This document shows, piece after piece, positions 43,766-52,498 of a stretch of 64,000 bases of DNA (position 1 is its first letter; every line of letters begins with the position of its first letter). The notes below the pieces were generated by a model. The model saw only the letters and a program-made list of their open reading frames with translations, was not told the origin of the DNA and ran no database searches. Position numbers and translations under genes: made by a program. The DNA is from Maritalea sp049801075 (lineage in GTDB: Bacteria; Pseudomonadota; Alphaproteobacteria; Rhizobiales; Devosiaceae). The stretch lies in contig NZ_JBNAGG010000004.1 in NCBI RefSeq assembly GCF_049801075.1, positions 62,001 to 126,000 of the forward strand. Direction: 5' to 3'.

Positions 43766-45604
43766 ATGAGTAAAGCTGCTCAAGATTCAGTATTGCAGGT
43801 GAGAGACCTGAATGTGTCGTTTGACACACCTGATGGCCAGGTAGACGCTGTGCGCGGTGTGAACCTACATATCAACCGCGGTGAGTGTCTCGGTATTGTG
43901 GGGGAATCAGGGTCTGGCAAAAGCCAAACTTTCATGACCGCCATGGGCCTTCTGGCCAATAATGGCCGCGCAACGGGCGATGTTAGCTTTCACGGTAAAT
44001 CCATTTTGGGAATGCCGCTGCAGCAGCTCAACAAAATCCGTGGTCGCTATATGAGCATGATCTTCCAAGATCCGCTTACCAGCCTAACGCCACATATGAC
44101 CGTTTTGGATCAAATGATGGAAGTGTTGGAGCTACACACGGATGTGCGGGGCGACGCGGCTGCGAAGAAAAGCCTTGAATGGCTAGAGCGCGTGCAGATT
44201 TCGGATGCCAAGCGTCGCTTGGATCAATATCCGCACGAGCTTTCTGGTGGTATGCGCCAGCGCGTAATGATCGCTATGTCGATGTTGTGTGAGCCGGAAT
44301 TGCTGATTGCTGACGAGCCGACCACCGCACTTGATGTGACGGTGCAGGCTGAGATTTTGGACCTGATGGACCAATTGAAAAAAGAAAGCAACACGGCCAT
44401 TGCATTGATCACACACGATATGGGCGTTGTTGCTCGTATGTGCGATCGCATTCAAGTGATGCGTCATGGTGTGTATGTGGAAGAAGGCACCGCCGACGAG
44501 ATCTTCTACAATCCGCAGCATGAATATACCAAAATGTTGCTGGATGCGATGCCGCGTATCGACCAGCCCGACAAAGCCACAAATCGCAAGCTCAAAGAAT
44601 ATGAAGAAAAGGGCCGCGATCAGGACTTCTTGACAGTGAATGATGTGCGCGTTGAGTTCGACATCAAAGTCAATGAAGGCTGGTGGCCGAAAAAGGTGCC
44701 TTTGAAAGCTGTTGATGGGGTGAGCTTCACCCTGCGTCCTGGCGAAACTTTGGGCATTGTGGGCGAAAGTGGCTGTGGCAAATCCACATTGGCGCGTGCT
44801 GTTTTGCAGCTTATTCCGCCAACCGCTGGCGCGGTGAGCTGGCTAGGCAGCCCGCTTTCAGGTTTGAACCGGAAAGAGCTGAACAAGAAGCGCAAAGATT
44901 TGCAAATCGTGTTCCAAGATCCATTGGCGAGCCTTGACCCGCGCATGACCATTGCCGATTCCATCATGGAACCGTTACAAACCTTCCGCCCTGAAATGAC
45001 CCGCAAGGACATGAAGGCGAAGGTTGCCCAAATGATGGAACGTGTTGGCTTGCCTCAGCATATGATCAACCGCTATCCGCACGAATTGTCCGGGGGCCAA
45101 AATCAACGTGTGGGCATTGCCCGCGCGATGATTATGGAGCCCAAATTGGTGGTTTGTGATGAGGCTGTTTCGGCGCTTGACGTGTCAATCCAAGCACAGA
45201 TCATTGAGTTGTTGATGGACTTGCAAGAAGATTTCGATCTGTCCTTGCTGTTCATCTCCCACGATTTGTCTGTGGTGCGTGAGATCTCTCACCGCATCAT
45301 GGTGCTTTATCTTGGGCGGATTGTGGAATTGGCTGATCGGCACGAGATCTATAAAGATCCACGCCATCCATACACCAAGCAGTTGATTTCTGCGGTGCCG
45401 ATTCCTGACCCGAAATTGGAACGCTCGCGCGAGCGGATCAAGTTGCCGGGTGAATTGCCATCACCAATGGATCCAACGGCTAAGCTGCGCTTTATGCCAT
45501 CGAAGATTGAAGCCAATCAGCTTGATTATGTGCCGCGCTTGGATGAGGTGAAGCCGGGCCACTTTGTGGCCGAACATGACGAGCTAGACAAACTGGTCGT
45601 TTAG
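43766..45604 (+). CDS. Oligopeptide ABC transporter, fused OppD-OppF ATPase
   Basis: A 612-residue protein with two complete ABC domains in one chain. The first (about residues 8-260) has Walker A GESGSGKSQ, signature LSGGMRQRVMIAM and Walker B LLIADEPTTALDV. The second (about 290-560) has Walker A GESGCGKST, signature LSGGQNQRVGIARAM and Walker B LVVCDEAVSALDV, where Glu-Pro of the usual DEP is Glu-Ala. Each domain ends with the oligopeptide-transporter C-terminal extension. AAGGGGG precedes the ATG. Fused forms like this are known (GsiA, YejF). It closes the opp operon. Confidence 0.94.
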   Translation: MSKAAQDSVLQVRDLNVSFDTPDGQVDAVRGVNLHINRGECLGIVGESGSGKSQTFMTAMGLLANNGRATGDVSFHGKSILGMPLQQLNKIRGRYMSMIFQDPLTSLTPHMTVLDQMMEVLELHTDVRGDAAAKKSLEWLERVQISDAKRRLDQYPHELSGGMRQRVMIAMSMLCEPELLIADEPTTALDVTVQAEILDLMDQLKKESNTAIALITHDMGVVARMCDRIQVMRHGVYVEEGTADEIFYNPQHEYTKMLLDAMPRIDQPDKATNRKLKEYEEKGRDQDFLTVNDVRVEFDIKVNEGWWPKKVPLKAVDGVSFTLRPGETLGIVGESGCGKSTLARAVLQLIPPTAGAVSWLGSPLSGLNRKELNKKRKDLQIVFQDPLASLDPRMTIADSIMEPLQTFRPEMTRKDMKAKVAQMMERVGLPQHMINRYPHELSGGQNQRVGIARAMIMEPKLVVCDEAVSALDVSIQAQIIELLMDLQEDFDLSLLFISHDLSVVREISHRIMVLYLGRIVELADRHEIYKDPRHPYTKQLISAVPIPDPKLERSRERIKLPGELPSPMDPTAKLRFMPSKIEANQLDYVPRLDEVKPGHFVAEHDELDKLVV

Positions 45605-45609
45605 CGCGA

Positions 45610-45643
45610 TTGGGGTGCAAAGGAATGCACCCCAACGCCTTTT
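45610..45643 (+). terminator. Intrinsic terminator of the opp operon
   Basis: TTGGGGTGCA and TGCACCCCAA pair perfectly over 10 bp with a 6-base loop, followed by CGCCTTTT, starting six bases after the ATPase stop codon. Confidence 0.85.
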
Positions 45644-45700
45644 GTGGGCGAGATTCATAGGAAGCTGTGTGAGATTCAGTGTTTTGGTCGCAATTGGGCG

Positions 45701-45729
45701 TTGACAAGCGTTGAATTTCTTCATAGTTT
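45701..45729 (+). promoter_or_regulatory. Probable rpmJ promoter
   Basis: A perfect TTGACA at 45701 with a weak -10 (TAGTTT at 45724, spacer 17) about 60 bases upstream of rpmJ. Confidence 0.45.
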
Positions 45730-45788
45730 CCAGCCAACTTATTTGGCGCCGGTGGCGCCTATTTTTATGAATGTAAAGGGTGACCGGA

Positions 45789-45914
45789 ATGAAAATCAAA
45801 AATTCCATCAAGGCGTTGCGCACCCGGCATCGCGACAATAAGGTCGTTCGCCGTCGCGGTCGCATCTATATCATTAACAAAGTGAACAAGCGGTTCAAAG
45901 CTCGTCAGGGCTAA
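45789..45914 (+). CDS. rpmJ: 50S ribosomal protein L36 (bL36)
   Basis: A 41-residue basic protein starting MKIKNSIKALRTRHRDN and ending NKRFKARQG, the alphaproteobacterial form of bL36. It lacks the zinc-binding cysteines of the shorter zinc form, so it is the C-minus type. A ribosome site GACCGG is close to the ATG. It has its own TTGACA promoter element and a strong terminator at 45942, so it is a one-gene transcript. Confidence 0.95.
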   Translation: MKIKNSIKALRTRHRDNKVVRRRGRIYIINKVNKRFKARQG

Positions 45915-45941
45915 GCGCTTTACACATTTTGTATTCGGTTT

Positions 45942-45970
45942 AAGGTCGGTGCTTGTCACCGACCTTTTTC
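45942..45970 (+). terminator. Intrinsic terminator of rpmJ
   Basis: AAGGTCGGTG and CACCGACCTT form a perfect 10-bp stem with a CTTGT loop and the run CTTTTTC. It also argues that the next gene starts downstream of here. Confidence 0.9.
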
Positions 45971-45996
45971 TTTGTGTCCTGTTCAATGGAGTGTTT

Positions 45997-47028
45997 GTGA
46001 AGCTTTTCTTCTCGCCAGACCAATTGGCCCATAATCCGCAAAAAGAAATTTCCGATGGCGCGCTTGTTGACGCGGTTGAGGTGCCCATGCGGGCGGAGAT
46101 GGTGTTTGATGCGCTCACAAAATTGCCGCAAATTGACCATGTGCCAATGCGTGATTTGGGCCGCGCACCAATCGAGCGGGTCCATGACCATGACTATGTT
46201 TCGTTCCTCGAGCAGTTAGGTGAGCTTTGGGCTGATGCAGGGCGAGAAGGGGAAGCATTTCCCTTTGTTTGGCCTGGCCGTGACTTTCGCACAGACAAGG
46301 TGCCCCATCACCTAGATGGCAAATTGGGGTTCTATTCATTTGATGCAGGCACACCGCTGACGGGCAAAACATATGGCGCGGCCTATGCCTCTGCCCAAAG
46401 CGCATTGAACGGTGCTCAGGCGTTAGTGCAAGGCGAGCAGGCTGCCTTCGCACTCTGTCGACCGCCCGGACATCATGCAGGCAAAAACTATTATGGCGGC
46501 TATTGCTTTTTCAACAATGCAGCAGTTGCAGCGCAATATTTGCGTGATCAGGGTGCGGCACGCGTTTCGATTTTTGATGTTGATTATCACCATGGTAATG
46601 GCACGCAGGCGATCTTTTATGACCGTGCTGACGTACAATTCCTCTCTGTGCATGCGGACCCGCTTGAGGAATATCCTTATTTCTTGGGTCATGCTGACGA
46701 GTGTGGGGTTGGCGAAGGGGAAGGCCATACCCACAATTATCCGCTGCCCTTGGGCACGGAAGCCAAAGCGTTCAAGGCCGCCATCGAAAAAGGCCTGGCG
46801 GAGATTGATCGGTTTGATCCGGACTATTTGATCATCTCACTCGGTGTTGATTTTTTTGAAGGTGATCCCATTTCACAGTTTAAGCTGACCCATGCGGATA
46901 TGCCGGGGATTGGCGCGTTGCTCAAAGGGGCAGGTCGGCCAACATTGTTGGTGATGGAAGGTGGTTATGCGGTGGATGATTTGGGCCGCAATGTTGCGGC
47001 CCTGATTGACGGGTTCTTGCGTTCATAG
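45997..47028 (+). CDS. Acetylpolyamine amidohydrolase, histone-deacetylase family
   Basis: A 343-residue zinc deacetylase very similar in layout to Mycoplana acetylpolyamine amidohydrolase (341 residues). Visible: N-terminal KLFFSPDQLAHNPQKEI, the catalytic His pair in CRPPGHHAGKNYYGGYCFFN, the zinc ligands in FDVDYHHGNGTQ and SLGVDFFEGDP, and the tyrosine in VMEGGYAVDD. It removes acetyl groups from N-acetylated polyamines. The GTG at 45997 is preferred: GGAG sits five bases upstream, KLFFSP matches the family N-terminus, and an earlier ATG at 45949 lies inside the rpmJ terminator. Confidence 0.9.
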   Translation: MKLFFSPDQLAHNPQKEISDGALVDAVEVPMRAEMVFDALTKLPQIDHVPMRDLGRAPIERVHDHDYVSFLEQLGELWADAGREGEAFPFVWPGRDFRTDKVPHHLDGKLGFYSFDAGTPLTGKTYGAAYASAQSALNGAQALVQGEQAAFALCRPPGHHAGKNYYGGYCFFNNAAVAAQYLRDQGAARVSIFDVDYHHGNGTQAIFYDRADVQFLSVHADPLEEYPYFLGHADECGVGEGEGHTHNYPLPLGTEAKAFKAAIEKGLAEIDRFDPDYLIISLGVDFFEGDPISQFKLTHADMPGIGALLKGAGRPTLLVMEGGYAVDDLGRNVAALIDGFLRS

Positions 47029-47031
47029 GAC

Positions 47032-47424
47032 TTACGTCTGTGATGCGCCATGCTCACAATCGGCAAAATATTCGTTGGCGCTGTTCAAGGCGTTGATCGA
47101 CGCGGGTAATCCGCCATAGATCGACATTTGCATAATGGTTTCATAAATTTCAGTTTTGGTGGCGCCATGTGCTTGAGCGTGTTGAATATTGATTTTCAGT
47201 TGTGGCGCGGTTTGTCCGCCTAGTGCTGTTAACGCACCGACTGTGATGAGCTGCCGCGTTTTCATATCGAGGCCTTCGCGTGCATAGATGCGGCCATAGG
47301 CGTGCTCAATTAGTGTTTCGGCAAATTCCGGCACTGCATGATCATAGCGGTTGGCCAATGTTTCTTCCAAATCCGGGTTGAGTTTTGCGGCGATGGCGCG
47401 CCCGCGTTCAAGAGCTTTGCTCAT
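47032..47424 (-). CDS. Carboxymuconolactone decarboxylase-family protein
   Basis: A 130-residue protein of the CMD/AhpD-like fold: ETLIEHAYGRIYAREGLDMKTRQ, ITVGALTALGGQTAPQLKIN and EIYETIMQMSIYGGLPAS are the family blocks. It has no CxxC pair, so it is not an AhpD-type peroxidase partner; it resembles the gamma-carboxymuconolactone decarboxylase branch, though isolated members like this often have unknown roles. The ATG at 47424 overlaps the merR-type gene by 17 bases, so they form one operon. Confidence 0.88.
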   Translation of the reverse strand: MSKALERGRAIAAKLNPDLEETLANRYDHAVPEFAETLIEHAYGRIYAREGLDMKTRQLITVGALTALGGQTAPQLKINIQHAQAHGATKTEIYETIMQMSIYGGLPASINALNSANEYFADCEHGASQT

Positions 47425-47839
47425 TTGACTTTTCCTTCTCACTGGTCGTGAAGGCCGAGCATGTGCTGATGGGGATTGTAGCCCCATCTTCAAGCGCACG
47501 TTCATATGTTTTGATTTTGGCCTCCACCAGATTATGACTGGTTTGCAACTGCACCAATTGAGATTGGATATGGCTTATATGCGTTTTCAGCAGTTCTAGA
47601 CGACCTTGTGTAGTTTGCTCGCCCTGCTGCCGCATTTGTGCATATTCAACCATGTGTTTAAGTGGCATGCCGGTGGCTTTGAGTACTTTCACAAAGCCGA
47701 TCCAAGCCAGTTGGTTTTCATCGTAAACACGGCGGCCACCTTGATCTCGAGTCACGTGTGAGATAAGGCCAATTTTTTCATAATAGCGCAACGTGTCGAT
47801 GCTGAGCTCGGTTCGTTTTGAGAGTTCGCCGATGAACAT
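47408..47839 (-). CDS. MerR-family regulator, NmlR/AdhR-like
   Basis: A 143-residue MerR protein: helix-turn-helix MFIGELSKRTELSIDTLRYY, EKIGLISHVTRDQGGRRVYDEN wing, a VLKATGMPLKHMVEYAQM segment typical of the NmlR/AdhR branch, and a long coiled coil. A Cys is present near the C-terminus (ISTCSAF). The promoter upstream has a 19-base spacer with a dyad inside, the hallmark of MerR-activated promoters. It overlaps the carboxymuconolactone decarboxylase gene, its likely target. It may sense electrophiles or aldehydes, by family analogy. Confidence 0.85.
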   Translation of the reverse strand: MFIGELSKRTELSIDTLRYYEKIGLISHVTRDQGGRRVYDENQLAWIGFVKVLKATGMPLKHMVEYAQMRQQGEQTTQGRLELLKTHISHIQSQLVQLQTSHNLVEAKIKTYERALEDGATIPISTCSAFTTSEKEKSNEQSS

Positions 47840-47870
47840 TTTGGTCCGCCTTCAATTGGGTGCGTTTATT

Positions 47871-47901
47871 CTTGTAGGTGCTGGAGTTCACTCAAGGTCA
47901 A
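47871..47901 (-). promoter_or_regulatory. MerR-type promoter/operator of the merR-CMD operon
   Basis: On the minus strand TTGACC (47901-47896), a 19-base spacer, TACAAG (47876-47871). Inside lies CTTGAGTGAACTCCAG (47896-47881), an imperfect dyad close to the NmlR/AdhR-type CTTGGAGT/ACTCCAAG site. The overlong spacer is expected for MerR-dependent activation. Confidence 0.7.
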
Positions 47902-47910
47902 TAGAGGAAA

Positions 47911-47941
47911 ATAAAAAATGCCCGCTCAAAAGCGGGCATTT
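47911..47941 (-). terminator. Intrinsic terminator of the DUF1036-pyk operon
   Basis: On the minus strand AAATGCCCGCT pairs with AGCGGGCATTT around a TTTG loop, followed by TTTATTTT. It lies about 30 bases after the pyk stop codon. Confidence 0.88.
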
Positions 47942-47969
47942 CAATTTCGAATGAGCTTGGCTCAATCGC

Positions 47970-49406
47970 TTAGGATGAGCCCATGCCGTCTTGCCCTACA
48001 AAGGCAATGCGCAACATGTTGGTGGCGCCAGGGGTGCCTAAGGGCACGCCAGCTGTGATCGCTACGCGATCACCGGGGCGTGCAAAGCCTTCGCGATAAG
48101 CGATTGAACATGCGCGATCCACAACGTCATCCAAATTCACCGCATCTTCTGTGCGCACGCAATGCAGACCCCAGATTAAGGACAGGCGGCGCACGGTTGA
48201 GTCTTTCGGTGAAAGGGCAATAATTGGCTTTTCAGGGCGTTCGCGCGATACACGAATGCCTGTAGAGCCTGAAGAGGTGTAGCAAACGATTGCTGCAAGA
48301 TCCAAGGTCTCAGCAACTTGCCGCGTCGCCGCAGAAATCGCGTCCGCTGCTGTTGCATCTGGGGTGATTTCCTGCCGGCGGATAATGCCTTGATATAGGT
48401 TGTCGTTTTCTACAGCGACAGCAACCTTGTTCATGGTGGTGACAGCTTCTACCGGATAATCACCTGCGGCGGATTCGGCGGAAAGCATAACGGCATCGGC
48501 ACCTTCGAACACGGCGGTGGCCACGTCTGATACTTCGGCACGTGTTGGCACAGGGGCAGTGATCATGGATTCCAACATTTGTGTGGCCACAACTACTGGC
48601 TTGCCCTGTTGCCGCGCCATGCGGATCATGCGTTTTTGCAAACCGGGTACGGTTTCCAACGGCATTTCAACACCCAAATCGCCACGGGCGATCATGATCG
48701 CGTCAGACAATTTGATGATTTCTTCTAAGCGCTCAATGGCTTGCGGCTTTTCGATTTTCGCCAAAACGCCTGCGCGTCCTTGAACGGTTTTGCGCACATC
48801 GATGATGTCTTCCGGGCGTTGCACGAAAGAAAGTGCAACCCAATCAGCACCGGCATCTAGACCCGCAACCAAATCGGCGCGGTCTTTGTCGGTGAGGGCA
48901 CCCACACCTAGCAAAGTGTTCGGGAGGCTCACGCCTTTACGATCAGATAGTTTGCCGCCATGCACAACTTCACATTCGATGGCTTTAGCAGTGCAGCTTC
49001 TCGCCACCAATTCGATCTTGCCGTCGTCCAACAGCAAAGTGTGGTTGGGTTTGATCGCTTCAAAAATTTCAGGGTGAGGCAGTTCAACGCGCTCTTTGCT
49101 GCCGGGTGTATTTTCCTGATCGAAGGTGATGATATCGCCAGAAGCCAATTGCACGGAGCCATCGGCAAATGCGCCAACGCGCAATTTTGGGCCTTGCAAA
49201 TCCACCAATACGCCAATTGGGCGTTTGACCTTATGTTCCACCGCACGAATATTGGCCATGGTTTCGTTCAGCACATCATGGCTGGCGTGGCTCATATTGA
49301 TGCGGAACACATCTGCCCCGGCACGTGCCAATTGTTCGATCATGTCTTCATTGTTTGAAGCGGGGCCTAGTGTGGCCAGAATTTTTACTTTGCGTTGGCG
49401 TCTCAT
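47970..49406 (-). CDS. pyk: Pyruvate kinase
   Basis: A 478-residue enzyme making pyruvate and ATP from phosphoenolpyruvate and ADP. Motifs: ATLGPASNNEDMIEQLARAG at the N-terminus, FRINMSHAS, the active-site IMIARGDLGVEMPLETVPG, and the C-terminal lid TSSGSTGIRVSRERP. Length is typical of type-A bacterial enzymes. The start overlaps the stop of the DUF1036 gene by 4 bases (ATGA), so both are co-transcribed, an arrangement seen in rhizobia. Confidence 0.97.
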   Translation of the reverse strand: MRRQRKVKILATLGPASNNEDMIEQLARAGADVFRINMSHASHDVLNETMANIRAVEHKVKRPIGVLVDLQGPKLRVGAFADGSVQLASGDIITFDQENTPGSKERVELPHPEIFEAIKPNHTLLLDDGKIELVARSCTAKAIECEVVHGGKLSDRKGVSLPNTLLGVGALTDKDRADLVAGLDAGADWVALSFVQRPEDIIDVRKTVQGRAGVLAKIEKPQAIERLEEIIKLSDAIMIARGDLGVEMPLETVPGLQKRMIRMARQQGKPVVVATQMLESMITAPVPTRAEVSDVATAVFEGADAVMLSAESAAGDYPVEAVTTMNKVAVAVENDNLYQGIIRRQEITPDATAADAISAATRQVAETLDLAAIVCYTSSGSTGIRVSRERPEKPIIALSPKDSTVRRLSLIWGLHCVRTEDAVNLDDVVDRACSIAYREGFARPGDRVAITAGVPLGTPGATNMLRIAFVGQDGMGSS

Positions 49407-49879
49407 TGTGTCTCCAGGGGTTGCAGATCAGTCTCGGTGAGCTGAACCGTCCAATCCGTATTGTTCTCGGTGTCGACTTCCATAAAGCCTGTCCGTTCAT
49501 AGCCGCGCGCTAGACAGTCTTTTTCGCCAAAAATTGTGAATGCTTTATCACGGGTGCACATATAAATTCGGCCACCCCATACCCCACCGCTAATATCATC
49601 TACTGCGTGTAGATAAAAATATTGCGAGGGTTGCTCATTCAGGGGACCGTTAAAGACCAGAGCGCAGCTATCTTTTTCGGCAACCCACCAACCTTCAGAC
49701 TGCCATCCATTCTCGGCCTTGAAGCCGATGGCAATGGCAATTTGATTGTCAGTTTGGTTGCAAACGCGCAAATCTGCTTTGGCCGAGCTGACAGGCAAGG
49801 CGGCAAATAGGGACAGGCAGATTACAGCGATAAGCGCAAATCGCACTGGCATTTTTTTGGTTTCAAAAAACAAGTTCAC
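49403..49879 (-). CDS. DUF1036 exported protein
   Basis: A 158-residue protein with a signal peptide (RFALIAVICLSLFAALPVSSA, ends about residue 35) and a DUF1036 domain: LRVCNQTDNQIAIAIG, GWQSEGWWVAEKDSC, YLHAVDD, and cysteines at several positions (CNQ, DSCAL, MCTR, KDCLARG). Function is unknown for the family. A Met10 start (49852) is equally possible and gives a more usual signal peptide. Translationally coupled to pyk. Confidence 0.85.
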   Translation of the reverse strand: MNLFFETKKMPVRFALIAVICLSLFAALPVSSAKADLRVCNQTDNQIAIAIGFKAENGWQSEGWWVAEKDSCALVFNGPLNEQPSQYFYLHAVDDISGGVWGGRIYMCTRDKAFTIFGEKDCLARGYERTGFMEVDTENNTDWTVQLTETDLQPLETQ

Positions 49880-50103
49880 GACCCCATGAGTTGTAGCTAT
49901 TGCAGGAATTGTGTCAATCGCTATACGAATTATTGGACAGTTCTGTGGCGGTTTTTGACGAAGTGCTGGCCGAATTTAAATGATTTGGTTCGGTGGTTAT
50001 AGCCACTCTTGATCAGATTGGTGGAAATTTTGCATTGGCGGTTGCCTTTGGCCGATGATTTGCGTCACATAGGGCAAATTTAATTGCTCGGGATAAATGA
50101 GTC

Positions 50104-50397
50104 ATGGGACAAACTAGCGTCGCCCGCGAACAATTGCGTGCCTATATAGAGCGCATTGAACGGCTGGAAGAAGAAAAGAAGTCAATTGCAGACGATATTC
50201 GTGATGTCTATGCCGAAGCAAAAGGCAATGGATATGACGTGAAGGTCATGCGGCAGGTGGTAAAGTTGCGCAAGCAAGAAGCCCATGAGCGTCAGGAACA
50301 AGAAGCTGTGCTTGATCTTTACAAGCACGCCTTGGGCATGATCCCTGCACCTGATTATTATGAAGATGGTCCGGAAGAGGGCGAAGGGCAGGCATAA
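50104..50397 (+). CDS. gapR: Nucleoid-associated protein GapR (DUF2312)
   Basis: A 97-residue, highly charged helical protein: REQLRAYIERIERLEEEKKS, DDIRDVYAEAKGNGYDVKVMR, and VVKLRKQE. This matches GapR (DUF2312) of alphaproteobacteria, which binds AT-rich, overtwisted DNA and supports replication and chromosome order in Caulobacter. An acidic C-terminal tail of about 12 residues ends it. It is convergent with dxs; its terminator lies within the dxs 3' end. Confidence 0.93.
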   Translation: MGQTSVAREQLRAYIERIERLEEEKKSIADDIRDVYAEAKGNGYDVKVMRQVVKLRKQEAHERQEQEAVLDLYKHALGMIPAPDYYEDGPEEGEGQA

Positions 50398-50421
50398 GCC
50401 TTCCCTTCAAACCCTTTGCGT

Positions 50422-52350
50422 TTATTGGCCGCCAGTCATGACTTGATTGGCGGCTTTTTCATTGCCTAGAGCGCGCATCACGGTGGCGGCGATGGCGTTG
50501 CGGTCTAGCCCGGCGCTCTTATACATGCTGGTTTGGCTGGCATGATCGAAATGGTGGTCCGGGATAAAGAGCGGACGCACTTTTAGCCCGTTATCCAACA
50601 AGCCATTTTGTGCCAGATGGCTGAGCACAAAGGCGCCAAAACCGCCCACTGAACCTTCTTCAGTTGTGAGCAAGACTTCGTGATTTTTCGCCAAGGTTTC
50701 GACCAATTGTGTGTCGAGCGGTTTGGCAAAGCGAGCGTCTGCAATGGTAGGATTAAATCCAAGGCCAATGAGGATTTCAGCCGCAGCCATGGTTTCAGCC
50801 AAACGGCCGCCGAAGGAAAGAAGTGCAACGGACTTGCCTTCGCGAATGATGCGGCCTTTGCCGATCTCTAACATTTGGCCTTCAGCAGGTAGATCCACGC
50901 CAATGCCTTCACCGCGCGGATAGCGCAGGGCGATGGGATGTTCGTCGAATTTTGCTGCAGTGGTGACCATGTGGCGCAAATCGGCTTCATCGCCTGGTGC
51001 CATCAACACCATATTGGGGATCGCGCCCAGATATGCTGTGTCAAACGCGCCGGAGTGAGTTGGGCCATCGGCACCAACAAAGCCAGCGCGGTCAATGGCG
51101 AAGCGCACGGGCAAATTTTGGATCGCCACATCGTGGACAATTTGGTCGTAACCACGTTGCAAAAATGTGGAATAGATCGCGCAGAAGGGGGAAAGACCTT
51201 CGGCGGCCAGTCCGGCACAGAACGTTACCGCATGTTGTTCGGCAATGCCTACATCAAAAGTGCGATCAGCAAATTCTTTGGCAAATTTGTCGAGCCCTGT
51301 GCCTGAAGGCATAGCGGCAGTGACCGCGACGATCTTGTCGTCCTTGCGGGCTTCTTGGATCAAGCTCTCTGCGAACACACCTGTGTAGGAGGGCGCATTG
51401 GCTGGTGCCTTTGATTGTGCGCCTGTGATCACATTAAATTTGGACACGCCGTGATATTTATCAGCTGCGCTTTCGGCCGGGCCATAACCCTTGCCTTTTT
51501 GCGTGACCGCATGGATCAGGATTGGGCCAGTGTCGGTGTCGCGAATATTGTCGAGAATGGGCAGCAGATGATCAAGATTATGACCATCGACAGGGCCGAC
51601 ATAATAAAAGCCGAGCTCTTCAAACATGGTGCCGCCGGTCCAAAACCCGCGCGCATATTCTTCCGTGCGGCGTGCTTTTTCTGAAAAGAAGCGCGGCAAA
51701 TGTTCGGACAATTGCTTGGCCGTTTCACGGATAGAGCGGTAGGTTTTGCCGGATACGAGTCGCGCAAGATAAGCACTCATGGCCCCTGTCGGCGGTGCGA
51801 TTGACATATCGTTGTCGTTCAAGATCACGATCAAGCGCGCATCCATTGCGCCTGCATTGTTCATGGCTTCATAGGCCATGCCTGCGGACATGGCACCATC
51901 GCCAATCACCGCAATTATGTTGCGCTTTTCGCCTTTAAGCTCTGCAGCAACGGCCATGCCTAGGCCAGCGGAAATTGAAGTTGAGGAATGGCCCGCGCCA
52001 AAGGGATCGAAATCGCTTTCCTTGCGTTTTGTAAAGCCTGAAAGACCATCTTCTTTGCGCAAAGAGCGCATCTGCTCGCGTCGGCCAGTGAGGATTTTGT
52101 GTGGGTAGGCTTGGTGGCCAACGTCCCAAATGATTTTGTCGTCTGGTGTGTTGAACACATGGTGCAGCGCGACCGACAGTTCTACAACGCCCAAACCAGC
52201 GCCGAGATGTCCGCCTGTTTCTGACACCACATCGATCATTTCCGCGCGCACTTCATCTGCGAGCTGGGTCAATTGATGGCGCGGGATGGCGCGCAAATCT
52301 TCAATTTCAGAAATGCTGTCTAATAGGGGCGTTTCAGGGCGCTTTGTCAC
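50422..52350 (-). CDS. dxs: 1-deoxy-D-xylulose-5-phosphate synthase
   Basis: A 642-residue thiamine-diphosphate enzyme condensing pyruvate and glyceraldehyde-3-phosphate, the first step of the methylerythritol-phosphate isoprenoid route. Motifs: HVFNTPDDKIIWDVGHQAYPH, thiamine-binding VIGDGAMSAGMAYEAMNNAG, and the transketolase-like DVGIAEQHAVTFCAGLAAEG and DRAGFVGADGPTHSGAFD. Length is typical. Its last codons carry the terminator hairpin of convergent gapR. Confidence 0.97.
   Translation of the reverse strand: MTKRPETPLLDSISEIEDLRAIPRHQLTQLADEVRAEMIDVVSETGGHLGAGLGVVELSVALHHVFNTPDDKIIWDVGHQAYPHKILTGRREQMRSLRKEDGLSGFTKRKESDFDPFGAGHSSTSISAGLGMAVAAELKGEKRNIIAVIGDGAMSAGMAYEAMNNAGAMDARLIVILNDNDMSIAPPTGAMSAYLARLVSGKTYRSIRETAKQLSEHLPRFFSEKARRTEEYARGFWTGGTMFEELGFYYVGPVDGHNLDHLLPILDNIRDTDTGPILIHAVTQKGKGYGPAESAADKYHGVSKFNVITGAQSKAPANAPSYTGVFAESLIQEARKDDKIVAVTAAMPSGTGLDKFAKEFADRTFDVGIAEQHAVTFCAGLAAEGLSPFCAIYSTFLQRGYDQIVHDVAIQNLPVRFAIDRAGFVGADGPTHSGAFDTAYLGAIPNMVLMAPGDEADLRHMVTTAAKFDEHPIALRYPRGEGIGVDLPAEGQMLEIGKGRIIREGKSVALLSFGGRLAETMAAAEILIGLGFNPTIADARFAKPLDTQLVETLAKNHEVLLTTEEGSVGGFGAFVLSHLAQNGLLDNGLKVRPLFIPDHHFDHASQTSMYKSAGLDRNAIAATVMRALGNEKAANQVMTGGQ
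50428..50459 (+). terminator. gapR terminator inside the dxs 3' coding end
   Basis: GCCGCCA and TGGCGGC pair around a 13-base loop, followed by TTTTT on the plus strand, 30 bases after the gapR stop. The dxs stop codon is at 50422-50424, so the hairpin is encoded within the last dozen dxs codons. Confidence 0.8.
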
Positions 52351-52430
52351 CGCTACCTCATTTAAATTTTATGCAAGGTTCGCGCCGCTCGATCAGGGCT
52401 TTGCGCGTTAAACTGGTTTATCAGAGTTCA

Positions 52431-52454
52431 GCCCACAGGCAACTCCCTGTGGGC
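52431..52454 (-). terminator. Stem-loop between the M15-like gene and dxs
   Basis: GCCCACAGG and CCTGTGGGC form a perfect 9-bp stem with a 6-base loop, 45 bases after the M15-like stop and about 80 bases before dxs. There is no U-run on either strand, so it may be a weak terminator or a message-end hairpin. Confidence 0.4.
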
Positions 52455-52498
52455 GAGTTTGAACCAATTTAATGCGATTTGAGGCATTTATGCGGCAA

